NCBI GenBank assembly: GCA_965658435.1
Contig: CBFHSE010000016.1
Span: 1 to 31,760, forward strand
Direction: 5' to 3'
Origin: JADHLN01 sp965658435
Lineage (GTDB): Bacteria; Pseudomonadota; Alphaproteobacteria; Rickettsiales; JABIRX01
DNA length: 31,760 nt
Program-made: the position numbers and the translations under genes
Shown here: piece by piece, positions 1-7,479 of the stretch
How positions within the stretch are numbered: position 1 is the first letter of the stretch
Layout of the letters: the number at the start of each line of letters is the position of its first letter
Notes under the pieces: generated by a model
What the model saw: the letters and a program-made list of their open reading frames with translations, nothing else
What the model was told of the DNA's origin: nothing
The model's database searches: none

Positions 1-106
1 CATTTTGAGTTGCTTCATATAAGACGCTTACTTCTTCTATGAGTTTTCCGTCACTATCATATTTAATATAACCTTTATCATTTTGAAAATCATATCCAGC
101 ATTCTT
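1..106 (-). pseudogene. In-frame continuation of the ankyrin gene past a premature stop (runs off the window)
   Basis: Directly after the TAA at 107-109, the same minus-strand frame stays open to the left edge and encodes another repeat unit (KNAGYDFQNDKGYIKYDSDG, then LIEEVSVLYEATQN). This is as well conserved as the units upstream of the stop. At the equivalent place the other units read GCT TTA AAA (Ala-Leu-Lys); here it is GCT TAA AAG. The ancestral protein was therefore longer than 578 residues. The stop is either a recent nonsense change, an assembly error inside a tandem repeat, or a readthrough site. Confidence 0.7.
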
Positions 107-1843
107 TTAAGCTTCTATAATTTCAGTTTCGCCATTTTGAGTTGCTTCATATAAGACGCTTACTTCTTCTATGAGTTTTCCGTCTTTATCATAACTTTTA
201 GCACCTGAGTCTTGATTTAGATCATATTCAGCATTTTTTAAAGCCTCTATGGTTTCAGTATTACCATTTTGTGCAGTTGTAAATAAGACGCTCTCTTCTT
301 CTATTGGTTTTTCGTTTTTATCATATTTAATATAGCCTGTATCTTTTGTTAGATCATATCCAGCATCTTTTAAAGCCTTTATGGTTGCAGTATTGCCAGC
401 TTTTGCAGCTGCTATATATAAAGCAGAATATGTAGTATAAGAACCATCTTCATTATATCTTTTATAACATTTATCTTTTGTTACATCATATTCAGCATCT
501 ATTAAAGCCTTTATGGTTGCAGTATTACCATTTTCTGCAGCTGCAAATAAGACGCTTTTTTCTTCTATTGGTTTTTCGTTTTTATCATATTTAATATAAC
601 CTTTATCTTCTTTAAGATTATATCCAGCATCTATTAAAGTCTTTATGGTTGCAGTATTACCATTTTCTGCAGCTATAAATAAGACGCTTATTTTTGATAT
701 AGGTTCTTCGTCTTCATTATATCTATTACCTTTATCTTCTTTAAGATTATATCCAGCATCTATTAAAGCCTTTATAAATTCATTATGTCCCTTTTTCTCT
801 GCCATAAATAAGACGCTTTTTTCTTCTATTGGTTTTTCGTTTTTATCATATTTAATATAACCTTTATCTTCTTTAAGATTATATCCAGCTTCTTTTAAAG
901 CCTCTATGGTTGCAGTTTGTCCATTTTGAGCTGCTATATATAAAGCAGAAGATGTAGTACAAGAACCATCTTCATTATATCTTTTATAACCTGTATCTGT
1001 TGTTAGATTATATCCAGCTTTTTTTAAAGCCTCTATGGTTGCAGTTTGTCCATTTTGAGCTGCTATATTTAAAGCAGAAGATGTAGTACAAGAACCATCT
1101 TTATTATATATTTTATAACCTCTATCATTTTGAAAATCATATCCATGCTCTTTCAAAATATTTATAGCATTAAAAAAATTATATTGAGCTAATAAATATA
1201 GTAGAGATTCTCCATTTGATGCAGCAAAAAACCCTTTAAAATTCAGGCCTCTATTTTCTTGTAAAAATTGTCTAGTATTTTCTTCATTTTTGATGATTTG
1301 GTAAAGTGTTTTATATTTTTGAAACTCAGTATAATCCGCTGGTAAACCTAGTTGTTGAAGTATATCTATACCCATTTTTTTTCTATTATGAGGGAAGACT
1401 GGATATTTGTTAGGATCATTTGGTGTATTCCATTTATCTTGAATGAATGTAAGTGAGTTTCTTTGAAGATTTTCTTTGATATACCATGTATTTCCTTCAT
1501 AAATAGCATCTTTTTTTGTTGGGTTTGTATCAGCTTTATCTATAGAGATGCATGTTGAAACAGCGCCACTTTTTATATTGCCATTTTCATCTCTTTCTGC
1601 TGTTTCTGTAACTATATAATATTCAGTTTGATCTATAACATCTGTGAATTTTAAATTCTCTTCGAAAAGATACCATTCGCCATTTACATAAATAGCTTCT
1701 TTTTTTGTTGGGTTTGGTTGTTCTTTTTCACTTGATAATATGCAAGTCGTAATAGTGCCGTTTTCTATTTTTGCATCTTTATCTTGAGATGTAATTACGT
1801 AAGTATTTTGATCTGATCCTGTAAATAAGATTCCAGTTCTCAT
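107..1843 (-). CDS. Ankyrin-type tandem-repeat protein, probably truncated by an in-frame stop
   Basis: 578 residues as read. The N-terminus holds two copies of a ~60-residue module (about 11-64 and 71-126). Both contain an NPTKK(E/D)AIY stretch followed by W-Y and an ENL ending. A linker follows, and from about residue 205 there are eight to nine repeats of mostly 43 residues (129 nt). Each repeat carries an ankyrin-like core, S-(A/V)-L-x-x-A-A-x-N-G-x-T-x-T-I-x-A-L-x-x-A-G-Y, and a ~10-residue extended loop (G-Y-x-x-Y-x-x-(D/N)-(G/E)). Ankyrin units are normally 33 residues, so this is an expanded variant. There is no signal peptide. Ankyrin proteins in intracellular bacteria are often secreted host-interaction factors; that role is inferred here. 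The ATG has a good AAGGA ribosome site and an upstream promoter at 1867-1895. The frame continues beyond the stop to the window edge. Confidence 0.8.
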   Translation of the reverse strand: MRTGILFTGSDQNTYVITSQDKDAKIENGTITTCILSSEKEQPNPTKKEAIYVNGEWYLFEENLKFTDVIDQTEYYIVTETAERDENGNIKSGAVSTCISIDKADTNPTKKDAIYEGNTWYIKENLQRNSLTFIQDKWNTPNDPNKYPVFPHNRKKMGIDILQQLGLPADYTEFQKYKTLYQIIKNEENTRQFLQENRGLNFKGFFAASNGESLLYLLAQYNFFNAINILKEHGYDFQNDRGYKIYNKDGSCTTSSALNIAAQNGQTATIEALKKAGYNLTTDTGYKRYNEDGSCTTSSALYIAAQNGQTATIEALKEAGYNLKEDKGYIKYDKNEKPIEEKSVLFMAEKKGHNEFIKALIDAGYNLKEDKGNRYNEDEEPISKISVLFIAAENGNTATIKTLIDAGYNLKEDKGYIKYDKNEKPIEEKSVLFAAAENGNTATIKALIDAEYDVTKDKCYKRYNEDGSYTTYSALYIAAAKAGNTATIKALKDAGYDLTKDTGYIKYDKNEKPIEEESVLFTTAQNGNTETIEALKNAEYDLNQDSGAKSYDKDGKLIEEVSVLYEATQNGETEIIEA

Positions 1844-1866
1844 ATTTTCCTTTTTTATTTTTGAAT

Positions 1867-1895
1867 ATTATACTATAAATTTAGGTGGTTAGCAA
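1867..1895 (-). promoter_or_regulatory. Sigma-70-type promoter for the ankyrin gene
   Basis: On the minus strand, TTGCTA (-35, 1890-1895) and a perfect TATAAT (-10, 1867-1872) are separated by exactly 17 nt. Transcription would start near 1860, leaving a short leader that contains the AAGGA site before the ATG at 1843. Confidence 0.6.
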
Positions 1896-2007
1896 GCGAA
1901 TAACTGATCTTAATTTAGTTGTTATGATCTAGCTGATGTTTTTGTAAGAGAATATTCATTAGCTGTATTACTGTTTAATTTTAAAAAGCTCTTATAAAGT
2001 TTTTATA

Positions 2008-2817
2008 TCATTTTTTATGTGCTGGAGCTTTGTTTAAAATAATATTTATGACGTAATCAAGGTCAAAAAATGCGTGGTCGCCATTTGTTAATTCGATGAA
2101 ATATTTCTCATTTGCTTTAACATTATTAAAAAGATTTTTTCCCCTTTTATAAGGTATTATTTTATCATCTTTTTTATGAAAACTATAAAATATAGTATCT
2201 AATTTTTTTTGACTTAATTTTAAATTATTGAAGTTATTATCTTCTAATTCACAGATTAAACCTAATAATTTCAGGGTATCTTTACAGAGGTTTCTTACGC
2301 TATCAAAGCCAGCAATAATTGAGATGGTCTTAATTTTTGGAGCATATTTATGAGCTAAATAAAATGCAGCTTGACTACCAAGTGAGTGACCTATTACATG
2401 AATATTGATATTTGTTCCGAATATTTTTTCAATTTCTGCTAAGATGGATGAAGATGTTTCGTAAATATTTTGTACATTAGGTTTACCAGATGAACCTTGG
2501 TAGCCAGGATAAGAAGGTGATATGAAAGATATGTTATGATCTTTGAAATAATCCAAAATATATTGTAATCTTCCCATGTTACCATGCATATATAAAATGA
2601 GATCTTTGCTGTTTTTGTTGCTGTAAATTACATTAATGGTTTCTTGTGTTTTTATTTGATAGGAAAATTCTTTAAATTGCTCTCTATTAATATTGAAATG
2701 TAATTTATAAGGAAAAGTTATATTATAAATAATTGCTTTAAATGCTATTATTGCAATAAAAAAAAATAAAGTTATGCCAATGATAATTTTTGATATTCTA
2801 TGATTATTTTTTAGCAT
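2008..2817 (-). CDS. Membrane-anchored alpha/beta hydrolase
   Basis: 269 residues. One N-terminal hydrophobic segment (about 9-30) should anchor the protein in the inner membrane. The rest has the alpha/beta-hydrolase landmarks: oxyanion-type HGN at 78-80, the nucleophile elbow GHSLGS with Ser145, an acidic residue at Asp217/218 (KKDDKI) and His248 in GDHAFF. Order and spacing fit a complete Ser-Asp-His triad. The layout resembles the BEM46/ABHD12-13 group of anchored serine hydrolases; the substrate (lipid, ester or peptide) cannot be told. The gene stands alone on the minus strand, divergent from the mscS-type gene 81 nt away. It ends in TGA, showing that UGA is a stop here. Confidence 0.85.
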   Translation of the reverse strand: MLKNNHRISKIIIGITLFFFIAIIAFKAIIYNITFPYKLHFNINREQFKEFSYQIKTQETINVIYSNKNSKDLILYMHGNMGRLQYILDYFKDHNISFISPSYPGYQGSSGKPNVQNIYETSSSILAEIEKIFGTNINIHVIGHSLGSQAAFYLAHKYAPKIKTISIIAGFDSVRNLCKDTLKLLGLICELEDNNFNNLKLSQKKLDTIFYSFHKKDDKIIPYKRGKNLFNNVKANEKYFIELTNGDHAFFDLDYVINIILNKAPAHKK

Positions 2818-2898
2818 AATTAGCGATATTTTTAGTGAATTTTATATATTAATAATTTTAATTAGTTATCTTAATTTTATATTTTAATTTTTTTATTT

Positions 2899-3855
2899 AT
2901 GAAGATTTTTTCTCCTTTACTAAAACCAAGTGCAAGAAGTTCTAAATGGCTTTTGTTCTTGCTGGTTTTCTTAATAATTTTCTTCGAAAGAACCGGATAT
3001 TTATCTAATTATATAAATTATCTTTCATCAGAAAAAATGACCTTAAAACTAGGTGAGAAGTCTTTTTCTGTTTATAAGCTTGTTAAATCAGTTATTTTTA
3101 TTATTTCTTTATTTTGGGTTGTAAGCATATTTTCTGATTTTGGAGAGAAGCAAATTAGAAAATTGATGAGGGGACAGAAATTCTCAAGTAAATCTTTAGT
3201 AGTTACGGCTTTTCAGTCTTTTTTATATATAATTGCGATTTTAATAACTTTAGAAATAATTGGATTAGATATTACAACTTTGGCAGTTTTTAGTGGTGCT
3301 TTAGGTATTGGGTTAGGATTTGGTTTGCAAAAAGTTGCTTCAAATTTTATTAGTGGTTTAATTTTATTATTTGAAAAATCTGTTGAAGTTGGCGATTTAA
3401 TTGAATTAAATGATGGAATTAGTGGTTTTGTTCGCCATACAGGTGCGAGATATACTTTAGTTGAAACATTTGAATGTAGAGAGGTAATGATTCCAAATGA
3501 AGATTTTATTACTAATAGAGTAACTAATTGGACATTTACAAATGAAAAAGGTCGTATTTATATCTCTGTAGGAGTTTCTTATGATTCGGATCTTGAAAAG
3601 GTTAAGCAGTTAATTTTAGAAGCAGCAAAAGAACATGATAATTGTAGCAAAGAAACTGAGCCTGAATGTTATTTAACAGAATTTGCAGATAGTTCAGTAA
3701 ATTTTGATTTATATTTTTGGATAGATGACATTGTTTCAGGGCGTAAGAGATCTAAAAGTGATGTGTTATTTGCAATATGGCATAAATTTAAAAAACATAA
3801 TATTGAAATTCCTTTTCCGCAAAGAGATGTTCATATTAAAAATAAGGTGAATTAG
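2899..3855 (+). CDS. Small-conductance mechanosensitive channel, MscS family
   Basis: 318 residues, slightly longer than E. coli MscS (286). Hydrophobic segments lie at about 16-30, 60-79, 100-122 and 125-158. The last is the pore helix, with the Gly/Ala-rich ALGIGLGFGLQKVASNF run followed by SGLILLFE and VGDLIEL, which marks the start of the beta domain. The downstream MIPN motif and the alpha/beta C-terminal part are also present. The family releases osmolytes when membrane tension rises. The next gene starts one nucleotide after this stop, so the two are very likely cotranscribed. No clear Shine-Dalgarno sequence precedes the ATG. Confidence 0.92.
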   Translation: MKIFSPLLKPSARSSKWLLFLLVFLIIFFERTGYLSNYINYLSSEKMTLKLGEKSFSVYKLVKSVIFIISLFWVVSIFSDFGEKQIRKLMRGQKFSSKSLVVTAFQSFLYIIAILITLEIIGLDITTLAVFSGALGIGLGFGLQKVASNFISGLILLFEKSVEVGDLIELNDGISGFVRHTGARYTLVETFECREVMIPNEDFITNRVTNWTFTNEKGRIYISVGVSYDSDLEKVKQLILEAAKEHDNCSKETEPECYLTEFADSSVNFDLYFWIDDIVSGRKRSKSDVLFAIWHKFKKHNIEIPFPQRDVHIKNKVN

Positions 3856-3856
3856 T

Positions 3857-4834
3857 ATGACAGTTAGTTCTCATATATTATTTTCATATAAATTAAATAA
3901 AAAAGGAGAATTTGAAATAATTGATCCTGAAAAAATATCAAAGGAGTTACAGGATAAGAATTTAGCTTGGGTTCATCTTGATGCTAATAATGCAGTAACA
4001 AGAAAATGGCTTGAAAATGAGATTGATTATTTAGATGAGTTTGTGTTAGATGCTTTGTTTGCTTCTGGAACAAGGCCAAGAGTGTTAGAGGTTGGTGAGG
4101 GAGTGCTTGTAAATTTAAGGGGAGTAAATTTAAATGCTGATGCCGATCCTGAAGATATGGTATCAATAAGAATGTGGATTGATAAAAGCAGGATCATTAC
4201 AATAGAAAGGCGTAAGGTTAGAGCTGTTAGAGATATATCACTAAGAATTCAAAATAATAAATCTCCTAAAAATTCTGGTGATTTCTTATGTTTGTTGCTT
4301 AACCGTTTATTTGTTCCAATTGAAGAATTTTTGATAAATCTAGACGAACAAATTGATGATTTGGAAGCAGAAATTATTGATAATCCAGACCAGAAATTAC
4401 GTGAAAAAATTATTAATATTAGAAGAAAAGCAATTATTTTTAGAAGATATATGGCTCCACAAAAGGAGGCGATAAATTCTTTGAAAAATGGCAATCTTAA
4501 ATGGCTAAATATAAATCATAAAAGATCTTTGCAAGAAAATTATGATAATATTATTAGATATATTGAAGATTTAGATGTGATAAGAGAAAGATCACATATT
4601 ATAAAAGATGAATTAGCTAATATTTTTACCGATCGTTTGAATAAGAATACCTATATATTATCTGTAATTGCAGCTATTTTTTTACCTTTGGGGTTTTTAA
4701 CGGGGTTACTTGGAGTTAATATTGCAGGAATTCCTGGTGCTGAATATGAGTTTTCATTTAATATATTTATAATAATAATTATAGCTATAGTCATAGCTCA
4801 GATTTATTTTTTTAAAAAATTTAAGTGGTTTTAA
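3857..4834 (+). CDS. CorA/ZntB-family divalent metal ion transporter (ZntB-like)
   Basis: 325 residues. A large soluble N-terminal domain with long charged helices precedes two C-terminal membrane helices (about 264-284 and 301-318). The signature after the first helix is GVN (286-288) followed by GIPG. Classical CorA has YGMN; the GVN...GIPG form is usual for the ZntB branch of the 2-TM-GxN family, which moves Zn2+ and related cations. The protein should act as a pentamer in the inner membrane. It sits 1 nt downstream of the MscS-type gene, making a two-gene ion/osmotic homeostasis operon. Ion specificity is inferred from motif type only. Confidence 0.88.
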   Translation: MTVSSHILFSYKLNKKGEFEIIDPEKISKELQDKNLAWVHLDANNAVTRKWLENEIDYLDEFVLDALFASGTRPRVLEVGEGVLVNLRGVNLNADADPEDMVSIRMWIDKSRIITIERRKVRAVRDISLRIQNNKSPKNSGDFLCLLLNRLFVPIEEFLINLDEQIDDLEAEIIDNPDQKLREKIINIRRKAIIFRRYMAPQKEAINSLKNGNLKWLNINHKRSLQENYDNIIRYIEDLDVIRERSHIIKDELANIFTDRLNKNTYILSVIAAIFLPLGFLTGLLGVNIAGIPGAEYEFSFNIFIIIIIAIVIAQIYFFKKFKWF

Positions 4835-4843
4835 TTTTAGTTC

Positions 4844-4872
4844 TTGTTTAGACATAATTTTTAGTGTATAAT
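4844..4872 (+). promoter_or_regulatory. Possible promoter upstream of a short ORF
   Basis: TTGTTT (4844-4849) and a perfect TATAAT (4867-4872) are 17 nt apart. The -35 match is poor, so this is tentative. It is followed by AGGTGG and an ATG at 4896. Confidence 0.35.
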
Positions 4873-4895
4873 CAGCTAAAATTTAGGTGGAAAAT

Positions 4896-4997
4896 ATGAG
4901 AACTTGCTCAATAGAAGGGGAGAGCAGTTTGATAATATCTGCCAGTAAAAGAAAAATTTGGCAATTAAATAATTTGTTAAAAACATCAATAATTTAA
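4896..4997 (+). CDS. Short ORF (33 aa), possible remnant of a larger gene
   Basis: ATG preceded by AGGTGG at a 5-nt spacing, encoding 33 residues (starting MRTCSIEGESS, ending LLKTSII). The 16 nt around the start (GGAAAATATGAGAACT, 4889-4904) are identical to the start region of the ankyrin gene at 1835-1850. After about residue 26 a +2 frame stays open to 5056 and would add an asparagine/isoleucine-rich helical stretch (NINNLINHIKLYFNEKYGR). This may be a frameshifted gene fragment rather than a functional small protein. The rest of the 4835-5134 interval holds nothing else I recognise. Confidence 0.35.
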   Translation: MRTCSIEGESSLIISASKRKIWQLNNLLKTSII

Positions 4998-5134
4998 TTA
5001 ATCATATTAAGCTATATTTTAATGAAAAATATGGCAGGATTAATAATGTTTATTAAATATCTTTCTTAATAAATTATTGAGCAATTCTATATAAAATCTA
5101 ATTTTTAAATGTTAATTTAATAATTGGTATATTT

Positions 5135-7363
5135 ATGATTACAGACTCATTAAAGACAAGATATGATGTATGGAAAGAATTAGAAGATAATAATCCACAA
5201 CAAAAAAGATTAACGTTAAATCATATTATGCCGATTATTGCGTTATGTTCTTTATTGATAGCAGTTATGGAGGTAAAGGAAGATCCTGCTAAAGCTTCTT
5301 CTCGTGATGAGAATGATGGTAGTGGCGTCATTGAGACATTAAGAGAGATTATGAATGATTTTGAAGAATATCTTCAAACAATTTTTCCGCGTTTTGATTC
5401 TAAATTAGGTAATAGTGATTTTTCTGCAACAGACTATCAAAAAATAGATCAATATAATCAAAGGGATGGTGAAAAAAGCCTCAAAGATCTTCAAGAAATG
5501 TTAGCTATTTTAGATGGTAAATCAGATAAATATGAGCATGCACATGTTAGAGTTGTTATGAATTTTGGGGATCTTTTAAGAGGTGCTAATAACAAAGAGC
5601 AAATAAAAGTTTTTTTAGAATCTTTGAATATTGAAAATTTTACAAATGAACACTTATTAGGGTTATTAAAACAGTTGCAGGGTAATGTTTTTAAAAAATC
5701 TGATGATCTTGAAAAACATGCATTGTTGAATCAATGGTCAAGCTGGGTAGATATGATAATGAAAGTTTCAAGATCTAATGAAACTTTAGAGGAGTTTAAG
5801 GCTTTTTTAATGAAAAAACATAATTGTGATTATCAATATAAGGAAATGCAACAAAGACCGGATGAATTAGAGTTTTTAGCTGCTAAACAAAAACTTCTAA
5901 ATTCTAGAGAAAAACCTGAGAGTGAAATTTGGGTAGGTTTTGAGATTGAGTTTAATGTTAAGGGTTCAGAATCAAATGATAGGGTAAAAAAAGCCTTGGC
6001 AGATGTTCGAGCAAGAGCAGCAAAACAACAACAGTATGTAGGTCAAGCAAACCTGATATATTGTCAAGATGTGGTATCTTTAATTAAGGCAGAAGATAGT
6101 AGTGATGAGCCCGAGAAATCACATGCCAAACAATTAGCCTTATATGAAATAAAAAGAGATTTAGTTAATTATTTATATGACAAATATAATAAGAGGGTTG
6201 ATAGTTCAGTGAGTGTTTGTTTCAAAGATAAACTTGATTTTTGTCATGGACATGAAGGAAGTGAAGATTTGTTAGGTTTGGTGAAGAAGTTGTCAAATAG
6301 TGAGTTACTATTTTATAAATTATTAATTCTTGATCCTAAATATAATATTGAAATTCCTGGTGTTACATTAGAAAATAACAATGTTAGGCATAGATTAAAT
6401 GCTCAAAGAGAAAAAATTATAGGATTAATTCGTGAAGGAAGATTTTATGAAAACTTATTAGATATGATTGAAGCAAATGAGATTGCTTATGGTCCTTTTC
6501 CGATTGGGGAGGCGATTCAGGCAAATAAGGATATTGTTAAGTGGATTGAACATAATGCTAGTCAAATTGGGGTGGAAATATCACCCCCAAATGTTCAAAT
6601 AAATTTATCTTTTAAATGTAAAAAAGAAGATATTTTGTTGCCTAAAGCGGAAGAGGGTCAATTAAAAATCAGCCCATTAGCTGTAAAAATTTTAAAAAAA
6701 ATTCAAGAAATTTTATCAGTTCATCCTCACATTTTAAGGTCTAGTAACGAGGTAACATGTCTTTTTGATAGAATGAAAAATATTAAAAATATTTATGGTG
6801 ACACAATAGTGAAAGCTTATCAGGATTTAGATATGAGCGAAAAGAAAAAAGATGCTTTTAGTAAACATAGAAAGATGGCTGCTAAGGACTGTACTCTACG
6901 TTTATATGCTGTTGATGGAAATACAGGAGTGCTGGAAATACGTCTTATTGGAGATAATCCTCATTTTGCCTCAGTTTCTGGGGCTTCAAAAACTTATGAT
7001 TCTGATGCAAAACAAATAGTTCCACCCATAATAGCTCAAATTCAATTAGAGTTAGATAAGATAATGAATGATTATAAAGATGAAGCTCAATCAGAACCTG
7101 GTCTGTCAAATGAAATGCTAAAAAAAACTGTAACGATTCAAACAGATGGTAATATTGCTGGTTTAACTCCTGAAGTTGTTCTACCAAAAAAAGATGCAGA
7201 ATGTAAAAAAGAAGCTTTGCTTAAACATCTTGGTCTGCAAATAAGAGATGACTCTGATCGCGGTTTTAAAAAAAAATCTTGGCAAAATGCTTTATATCAA
7301 GATGGCATGCTGCCATTTGAGATTGCTACAGAAAGAGAGCGTGCAGGGGGTTTTTGTATATAG
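5135..7363 (+). CDS. Large protein with motifs of the glutamate-cysteine ligase/amidoligase fold
   Basis: 742 residues; not recognised as a named family. A hydrophobic patch at 31-46 could be a membrane or signal-like segment. From about residue 263 three motifs appear in the order expected for carboxylate-amine ligases of the glutamine synthetase/GCL fold. These are WVGFEIEF (267-273, like the G-x-E-x-E(F/L) metal/ATP strand), PPNVQINLSF (484-493, like the TVQVNLDF strand of GCL) and GVLEIRL (598-604, like the C-terminal E-(F/V)-R strand). The ~215-residue spacing between the first two motifs and the ~240-residue helical N-terminus are unusual. If the assignment holds, the enzyme would form an amide or peptide bond using ATP. 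It is followed by another large unrecognised protein with its own promoter. The context (island, no conserved neighbours) would fit an effector. Moderate to low certainty on function, high on coding. Confidence 0.6.
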   Translation: MITDSLKTRYDVWKELEDNNPQQKRLTLNHIMPIIALCSLLIAVMEVKEDPAKASSRDENDGSGVIETLREIMNDFEEYLQTIFPRFDSKLGNSDFSATDYQKIDQYNQRDGEKSLKDLQEMLAILDGKSDKYEHAHVRVVMNFGDLLRGANNKEQIKVFLESLNIENFTNEHLLGLLKQLQGNVFKKSDDLEKHALLNQWSSWVDMIMKVSRSNETLEEFKAFLMKKHNCDYQYKEMQQRPDELEFLAAKQKLLNSREKPESEIWVGFEIEFNVKGSESNDRVKKALADVRARAAKQQQYVGQANLIYCQDVVSLIKAEDSSDEPEKSHAKQLALYEIKRDLVNYLYDKYNKRVDSSVSVCFKDKLDFCHGHEGSEDLLGLVKKLSNSELLFYKLLILDPKYNIEIPGVTLENNNVRHRLNAQREKIIGLIREGRFYENLLDMIEANEIAYGPFPIGEAIQANKDIVKWIEHNASQIGVEISPPNVQINLSFKCKKEDILLPKAEEGQLKISPLAVKILKKIQEILSVHPHILRSSNEVTCLFDRMKNIKNIYGDTIVKAYQDLDMSEKKKDAFSKHRKMAAKDCTLRLYAVDGNTGVLEIRLIGDNPHFASVSGASKTYDSDAKQIVPPIIAQIQLELDKIMNDYKDEAQSEPGLSNEMLKKTVTIQTDGNIAGLTPEVVLPKKDAECKKEALLKHLGLQIRDDSDRGFKKKSWQNALYQDGMLPFEIATERERAGGFCI

Positions 7364-7421
7364 ATTGCAATTCCTTAGATTTATTTTTTGTTTGAATATT
7401 TTTGATAATTATCTCTGAAAT

Positions 7422-7450
7422 TTTACATATCATTAAAAATATGATATAAT
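7422..7450 (+). promoter_or_regulatory. Strong sigma-70-type promoter for the 662-aa gene
   Basis: TTTACA (-35, 7422-7427), a 17-nt spacer and a perfect TATAAT (-10, 7445-7450). The start site would be near 7457. It is followed by GAGG at 7471-7474 and the ATG at 7480, giving a leader of about 23 nt. The gene therefore has its own transcription start. Confidence 0.7.
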
Positions 7451-7479
7451 ATGATATGTTATCTTATTAAGAGGAAATT

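Noticed and set aside
107..1240. CRISPR array, suggested by regular repeats
   Set aside because: Repeats are protein-coding, diverged and 129 nt long with no spacer/repeat alternation.
4249..4494. Minus-strand ORF opposite the ZntB-like gene
   Set aside because: Shadow of a conserved coding frame; no start signals.
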